Assembly: GCA_035255485.1 (NCBI GenBank)
Contig: DATEZO010000172.1
Coordinates: 1-28,165 of the forward strand
DNA from: DATEZO01 sp035255485
Lineage (GTDB): Bacteria > Pseudomonadota > Gammaproteobacteria > Burkholderiales > Burkholderiaceae_D
Reading direction: 5' to 3'
Length of the DNA stretch: 28,165 bases
Part shown: in pieces, positions 24,427 to 28,165 of the stretch
Layout of the letters: each line of letters starts with the position of its first letter
How positions within the stretch are numbered: position 1 is the first letter of the stretch
Translations under genes and position numbers: made by a program
The notes under the pieces: model-generated
Seen by the model: the letters and a program-made list of their open reading frames with translations, nothing else
The model's database searches: none
Told to the model about the DNA's origin: nothing

Positions 24427-25716
24427 ATGCAACTCCTCGCCGTCGGTCTCAACCATACCACCGCACCGATTTCGCTGCGCGAAAAGGTCGCCTTCCCGGC
24501 CGACCAGATCGGCCAGGCAGTGGTATCGGCGCGTGCCTGGTTTGCACGCGGCACGGTGTCTCGCGTGACCGATGAAGCGGCGATCCTGTCGACCTGCAAT
24601 CGCACCGAGTTGTATGCCGCCAGCCACAAGCCGGGCGGCATCGAGGCGGCAATCGATACAACCGCGCATTTCCTGGCCGATTACCATCATCTTTCCTACA
24701 ACGAATTACGCCCCTACCTGTACACGCTGCCGCAGGATAATGCGGTACGCCATGCGTTCCGGGTTGCCTCCGGCCTCGATTCGATGGTGTTGGGCGAGCC
24801 GCAGATTCTCGGCCAGATGAAGAACGCGGTGCGCCAGGCCGATGCGGCCGGCGGACTGGGTACCTATCTGCATCAGATGTTTCAGCGCACGTTTGCCGTC
24901 GCCAAGGAAGTGCGCAGCACCACCGACATCGGTGCGCATAGCGTATCAATGGCAGCTGCCGCAGTGCGGCTGGCGCAGCGGATTTTCGATACCGTGGCCG
25001 ACCAGCATGTGCTGTTCATCGGCGCCGGCGAAATGATCGAATTGTGCGCCACCCATTTCGCTGCGCAAAACCCGAAATCCCTGACGATTGCCAATCGCAC
25101 GATGGAGCGCGGCGAGGCACTGGCGCATCGCTTCAACGGTCGCGCGCTACGCCTGGCGGAATTGCCCGAGCAGCTTGCCAAATTCGATATCGTAGTGTCC
25201 TGCACCGCATCTTCGCTGCCGATCATCGGGCTCGGACTGGTGGAGCGCGCGATCAAGGCGCGCCGCCACAAGCCGATGTTCATGGTCGACCTGGCGGTGC
25301 CGCGCGATATCGAAACCGAAGTCGGGCGACTGGACGACGTATTCCTGTACACCGTCGACGATCTCGGCGCGATGGTGCAGAGCGGCTTTGAGAACCGCCA
25401 GGCAGCAGTGGCGCAGGCGGAAGCGATCATCGAGACCCGCGTACAGTCGTTCATGCACTGGATCGACAGCCGCGCCGTAGTGCCGGTAATCCAGGACCTG
25501 CACGAAAACAGCGAAGCGATGCGCGTGGCCGAACTGGAACGCGCCAGGCGGCTGCTTGCCAAAGGCGAGGACATCGATGTGGTGCTGGAAGCCTTGTCGC
25601 GCGGATTGACCGCCAAATTCCTGCACGGCCCGCAGCAGGCGCTGCACAATGCCCAGGGCGATGAACGTGCGCGTCTGGCCGCACTGTTGCCGCAACTGTT
25701 CCGCACCAGGCGCTAG
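24427..25716 (+). CDS. hemA: Glutamyl-tRNA reductase
   Basis: 429 residues, the family's normal size. It reduces glutamyl-tRNA to glutamate-1-semialdehyde with NADPH, the first committed step of C5 haem synthesis. The N-terminal LLAVGLNHTTAP is diagnostic. The catalytic Cys 57 lies in STCNRTE, with GLDSMVLGEPQILGQMK in the substrate pocket. The nucleotide-binding FIGAGEMIEL and VVSCTASSLPIIG follow, then the dimerisation domain with HENSEAMRVAELERARRLL. ATG at 24427 is chosen because the longer frame would start upstream of the promoter box. It heads the hemA-prfA-dsbB-prmC cluster. Confidence 0.97.
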   Translation: MQLLAVGLNHTTAPISLREKVAFPADQIGQAVVSARAWFARGTVSRVTDEAAILSTCNRTELYAASHKPGGIEAAIDTTAHFLADYHHLSYNELRPYLYTLPQDNAVRHAFRVASGLDSMVLGEPQILGQMKNAVRQADAAGGLGTYLHQMFQRTFAVAKEVRSTTDIGAHSVSMAAAAVRLAQRIFDTVADQHVLFIGAGEMIELCATHFAAQNPKSLTIANRTMERGEALAHRFNGRALRLAELPEQLAKFDIVVSCTASSLPIIGLGLVERAIKARRHKPMFMVDLAVPRDIETEVGRLDDVFLYTVDDLGAMVQSGFENRQAAVAQAEAIIETRVQSFMHWIDSRAVVPVIQDLHENSEAMRVAELERARRLLAKGEDIDVVLEALSRGLTAKFLHGPQQALHNAQGDERARLAALLPQLFRTRR

Positions 25717-25832
25717 CGCCCCTTCTCTGCCAGGTTTGCAACCCATCGCAAGCCACTTCCTTCCCTGCGTTGCATGGTCGCATTTGCCAACAGTGCAACG
25801 CCGCACTTTACCAAGTCATCTCCGGAACCGCC

Positions 25833-26909
25833 ATGAAACCTTCAATGCTTGCCAAACTCGACCAGCTCAGCCAGCGGCTGGAAGAAGTCAATGACCTGCT
25901 GATGCAGCCGGAAGCCACCGCCGACATGGACCGCTACCGCAAGCTGACCCGGGAGCACGCGGAGCTCGGCCCATTGGTTGCGCTGTACACCGACTATACG
26001 CAGGCCGGTCGTGATGTGGATACCGCGCAGGGCATGCTGTCCGACCCGGACATGAAGGAATTCGCGCAAGAAGAAGTGACGGCGGCGAAAGCGCGCATGG
26101 AGCGGCTCGAGCTCGATCTGCAAAAAATGCTGCTGCCGAAAGATCCGAACGACGAGCGCAACATCTTCCTCGAAATCCGCGCCGGTACCGGCGGCGACGA
26201 GGCGGCGCTGTTCGCCGGCGACCTGCTGCGCATGTACACCCGCTATGCCGAGCGCAACCGCTGGCAGGTCGAAATGATTTCCGAGTCGCCCTCCGAAATC
26301 GGTGGCTACAAGGAAGTCATCGTGCGCATCATCGGCTTCGGCGCATATTCGAAACTGAAATTCGAATCGGGCGGGCATCGGGTACAGCGCGTGCCGACCA
26401 CCGAAACCCAGGGTCGCATCCACACCTCGGCCTGCACGGTGGCAGTAATGCCGGAAGCCGATGAAGTCGAGGACGTCAACATCAATCCGGCCGACTTGCG
26501 CATCGATACGTTCCGCGCCTCCGGCGCCGGCGGCCAGCATATCAACAAGACCGACTCGGCGGTCCGTCTCACGCACTTGCCGACCGGTATCGTGGTGGAA
26601 TGCCAGGACGACCGCAGCCAGCACAAGAACAAGGCGCAGGCAATGAAGGTGCTGGCCGCCCGCATCAAGGACGTGCAGTTGCGCGAGCAGCAGGCCAAGG
26701 AAGCGGCCACCCGCAAGTCGCTGATCGGCTCGGGCGACCGCAGCGAACGCATCCGCACCTATAATTTTCCACAGGGGCGCATGACCGACCACCGCATCAA
26801 CCTGACACTGTACAAGCTGGACTTCATCATGGATGGCGACCTGGAAGACCTGACGAACGCACTGACGATGGAACATCAGGCGGAATTGCTGGCGGAATTG
26901 GCGGCATAA
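25833..26909 (+). CDS. prfA: Peptide chain release factor 1
   Basis: 358 residues. It reads UAA and UAG stops and releases the finished protein. The stop-recognition tripeptide is Pro-Thr-Thr at 188-190 in RVPTTETQGRIHTS, matching the PxT of RF1 rather than the SPF of RF2. The catalytic GGQ is at 233-235 (GAGGQHINKTDSAVR); Gln 235 is the residue methylated by PrmC, whose gene begins 624 bases further on. ATG at 25833 follows GGAA. A longer frame from 25770 has no support. It lies 116 bases after hemA, the common arrangement. Confidence 0.97.
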   Translation: MKPSMLAKLDQLSQRLEEVNDLLMQPEATADMDRYRKLTREHAELGPLVALYTDYTQAGRDVDTAQGMLSDPDMKEFAQEEVTAAKARMERLELDLQKMLLPKDPNDERNIFLEIRAGTGGDEAALFAGDLLRMYTRYAERNRWQVEMISESPSEIGGYKEVIVRIIGFGAYSKLKFESGGHRVQRVPTTETQGRIHTSACTVAVMPEADEVEDVNINPADLRIDTFRASGAGGQHINKTDSAVRLTHLPTGIVVECQDDRSQHKNKAQAMKVLAARIKDVQLREQQAKEAATRKSLIGSGDRSERIRTYNFPQGRMTDHRINLTLYKLDFIMDGDLEDLTNALTMEHQAELLAELAA

Positions 26910-27057
26910 TTGGCATTCTTGCCAAGCCTATCCTCGCATCGGCATCCAGGACGTGAATCCAATGTCGTTGAACCGTTGCTCGTGCGCCGATGACGGCATC
27001 CCGCTTTCGACAACACCTTTTTTATATTGCCAATAATCACTTCACCAAAAACAGAAC

Positions 27058-27534
27058 ATGACATCCTCCAGACCGGTTTTATTGGCGGTCGCATTCGCCG
27101 CCATCGCCCTGCTCGGCGTCGCACTGTACTTGCAGCATGGATTGAACATGCTGCCCTGCCCGCTATGCGTGATGCAGCGCTATGCCTTCACCGCGGTTGC
27201 ATTGATCTGCCTGGCCGCCTCCGGGTTGCCGCGGCGCGCAACACGCATCGGCGCGGGATGCGGCCTGCTGGCGGCGCTGACCGGCGGCGGTATCGCGATC
27301 TATCACCTGTGGGTGCAGGCGCATCCCGCCATATCGTGCGGCATCGACCCGCTCGAGTCCGCCCTGAACAAGGTGCCGACCGCGGAACTGTTGCCGTTCC
27401 TGTATTACGCGGAAGGCATGTGCAGCGCCGACTATCCGCCGATCCTCGGCCTGTCGATACCGCAATGGTCGCTGGTGTGGTTCGCCATCTTCGCCATCGC
27501 GCTCGGCTGGCTCGCCTTCCGGCGCAAGCGCTGA
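27058..27534 (+). CDS. dsbB: Disulfide bond formation protein DsbB
   Basis: 158 residues with four membrane helices. The first periplasmic loop has the redox pair Cys 34 and Cys 37 (PCPLCVMQRY). The second loop has Cys 94 (ISCGID) and Cys 122 (GMCSAD). It passes electrons from DsbA to quinone in the inner membrane. Its place between prfA and prmC is unusual, as those two genes commonly adjoin. The ribosome-binding site is weak, and its stop overlaps the prmC start (TGATG). A 6-base hairpin (TTGGCA-TTCT-TGCCAA) lies at 26910-26925 in the gap before it, without a T-run. Confidence 0.94.
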   Translation: MTSSRPVLLAVAFAAIALLGVALYLQHGLNMLPCPLCVMQRYAFTAVALICLAASGLPRRATRIGAGCGLLAALTGGGIAIYHLWVQAHPAISCGIDPLESALNKVPTAELLPFLYYAEGMCSADYPPILGLSIPQWSLVWFAIFAIALGWLAFRRKR

Positions 27535-28165
27535 TGCCCGCCGGCCCGCTTTCCCGACCCATTCGTATCGCGCCCGGCAGCACGATTGCCGCCCTGTTGA
27601 AAAGCGCGCTGCTTGATCCGCTGGAACTGCGCCTCCTGATTGCGCACGCCCTGCAGTTGACGCGCGTGCAGCTGATCACGCAATCGGAACGCGTGCTCAC
27701 CGCGCATGAGGCGCAGCATTTGTCGACGCTGTTCCAGCGCCGCATCGATGGCGAACCGATCGCGTATATCGTTGGTGCGCGCGAATTCTACGGACTGTCT
27801 TTCAAGGTCACGCCCGATGTATTGATCCCGCGTCCGGAAACCGAATTGCTGGTCGAACTGGCGCTCGACCTGTTGCCGGAACATGGCCGCCTGCTCGACA
27901 TGGGCACCGGCTCCGGTGCAATCGCGGTCGCCATCGCGCAATCCCGCCCGGACATCGCAGTGACGGCGCTCGACGTGAGCGCCACGGCGCTGGCAGTCGC
28001 ACACGACAATGCGCAGCGCCACGGCGTCGCCATCACGTTCCTGCAAAGCGACTGGTATGGCGCGCTCGGCGCTGCCCGCTTTGACATCATCGTCGCCAAC
28101 CCGCCGTACATTGCCTCCGGCGACGCGCATCTGGCGCAGGGCGACCTGCGCTTCGAGCCGGCCGG
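27534..28165 (+). CDS. prmC: Release factor glutamine methyltransferase (3' end cut by window)
   Basis: 210 complete codons are visible of a usual 280 or so. It methylates the GGQ glutamine of release factors with S-adenosylmethionine. Seen in order: the N-terminal helical substrate-binding domain, GEPIAYIVGAREFYGLSFKV, IPRPETELLVE, the cofactor-binding DMGTGSGAIAVAIA near 120-135, and the catalytic NPPY at 189-192. ATG at 27534 overlaps the dsbB stop, so translation is likely coupled. Its target, release factor 1, is encoded two genes upstream. Confidence 0.95.
   Translation, partial: MPAGPLSRPIRIAPGSTIAALLKSALLDPLELRLLIAHALQLTRVQLITQSERVLTAHEAQHLSTLFQRRIDGEPIAYIVGAREFYGLSFKVTPDVLIPRPETELLVELALDLLPEHGRLLDMGTGSGAIAVAIAQSRPDIAVTALDVSATALAVAHDNAQRHGVAITFLQSDWYGALGAARFDIIVANPPYIASGDAHLAQGDLRFEPA

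Noticed and set aside
25842..26876. A 344-codon minus-strand frame
   Set aside because: Antisense to prfA, whose RF1 motifs are unmistakable.

Overview
The window looks like the chromosome of a betaproteobacterium of the order Burkholderiales, most like Oxalobacteraceae (Herminiimonas, Herbaspirillum or Noviherbaspirillum type). This rests on moderately high GC, the hemA-prfA-prmC core cluster, the protein style and the accessory genes. It is an inference from reading, not a database result.

Left part (1-5190). A long minus-strand gene runs off the left edge. It encodes a GltD-like Fe-S/FAD oxidoreductase fused to a ferredoxin-reductase-like module, and it appears to start at TTG. About 2.1 kb without a convincing gene follows. 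That stretch holds two near-perfect palindromes, an exact 33-bp tandem duplication, a possible decayed LuxR-type regulator, and the 3' half of a tRNA-Phe-like sequence followed by a terminator. It reads as the decayed edge of an old genomic island or integration site.

Central part (5195-13774). A PhnA/YjdM zinc-ribbon gene abuts a truncated umuD remnant. Next is an AraC/FeaR-type regulator and a tightly packed same-strand cluster: periplasmic binding protein, two ABC ATPases, two permeases (branched-chain amino-acid/HAAT type), a GlcG/HbpS-like protein and an aldehyde dehydrogenase. Together they look like an inducible system that imports an unknown, possibly aromatic or amine-derived, compound and oxidises an aldehyde made from it.

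Right-central part (14193-19493), all on the minus strand. A probable operon encodes DUF1326, DUF2182 and a cysteine-dioxygenase-like cupin, and looks like an uncharacterised metal/thiol module. It is followed by a LysM lipoprotein, a MscS-related membrane protein without the usual cytoplasmic domain, the ribosome-rescue hydrolase ArfB (which has no standard start codon in frame), and a DUF697/EcsC-like protein.

Right part (19741-28165), all on the plus strand. A three-gene signalling operon encodes an OmpR-type response regulator, a LysM-FecR exported protein and a CHASE2 histidine kinase. Next come hemA (with a clear TATAAT box), prfA, dsbB and the start of prmC, which is cut by the window edge. 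These link haem synthesis, translation termination with release-factor methylation, and periplasmic disulfide formation.
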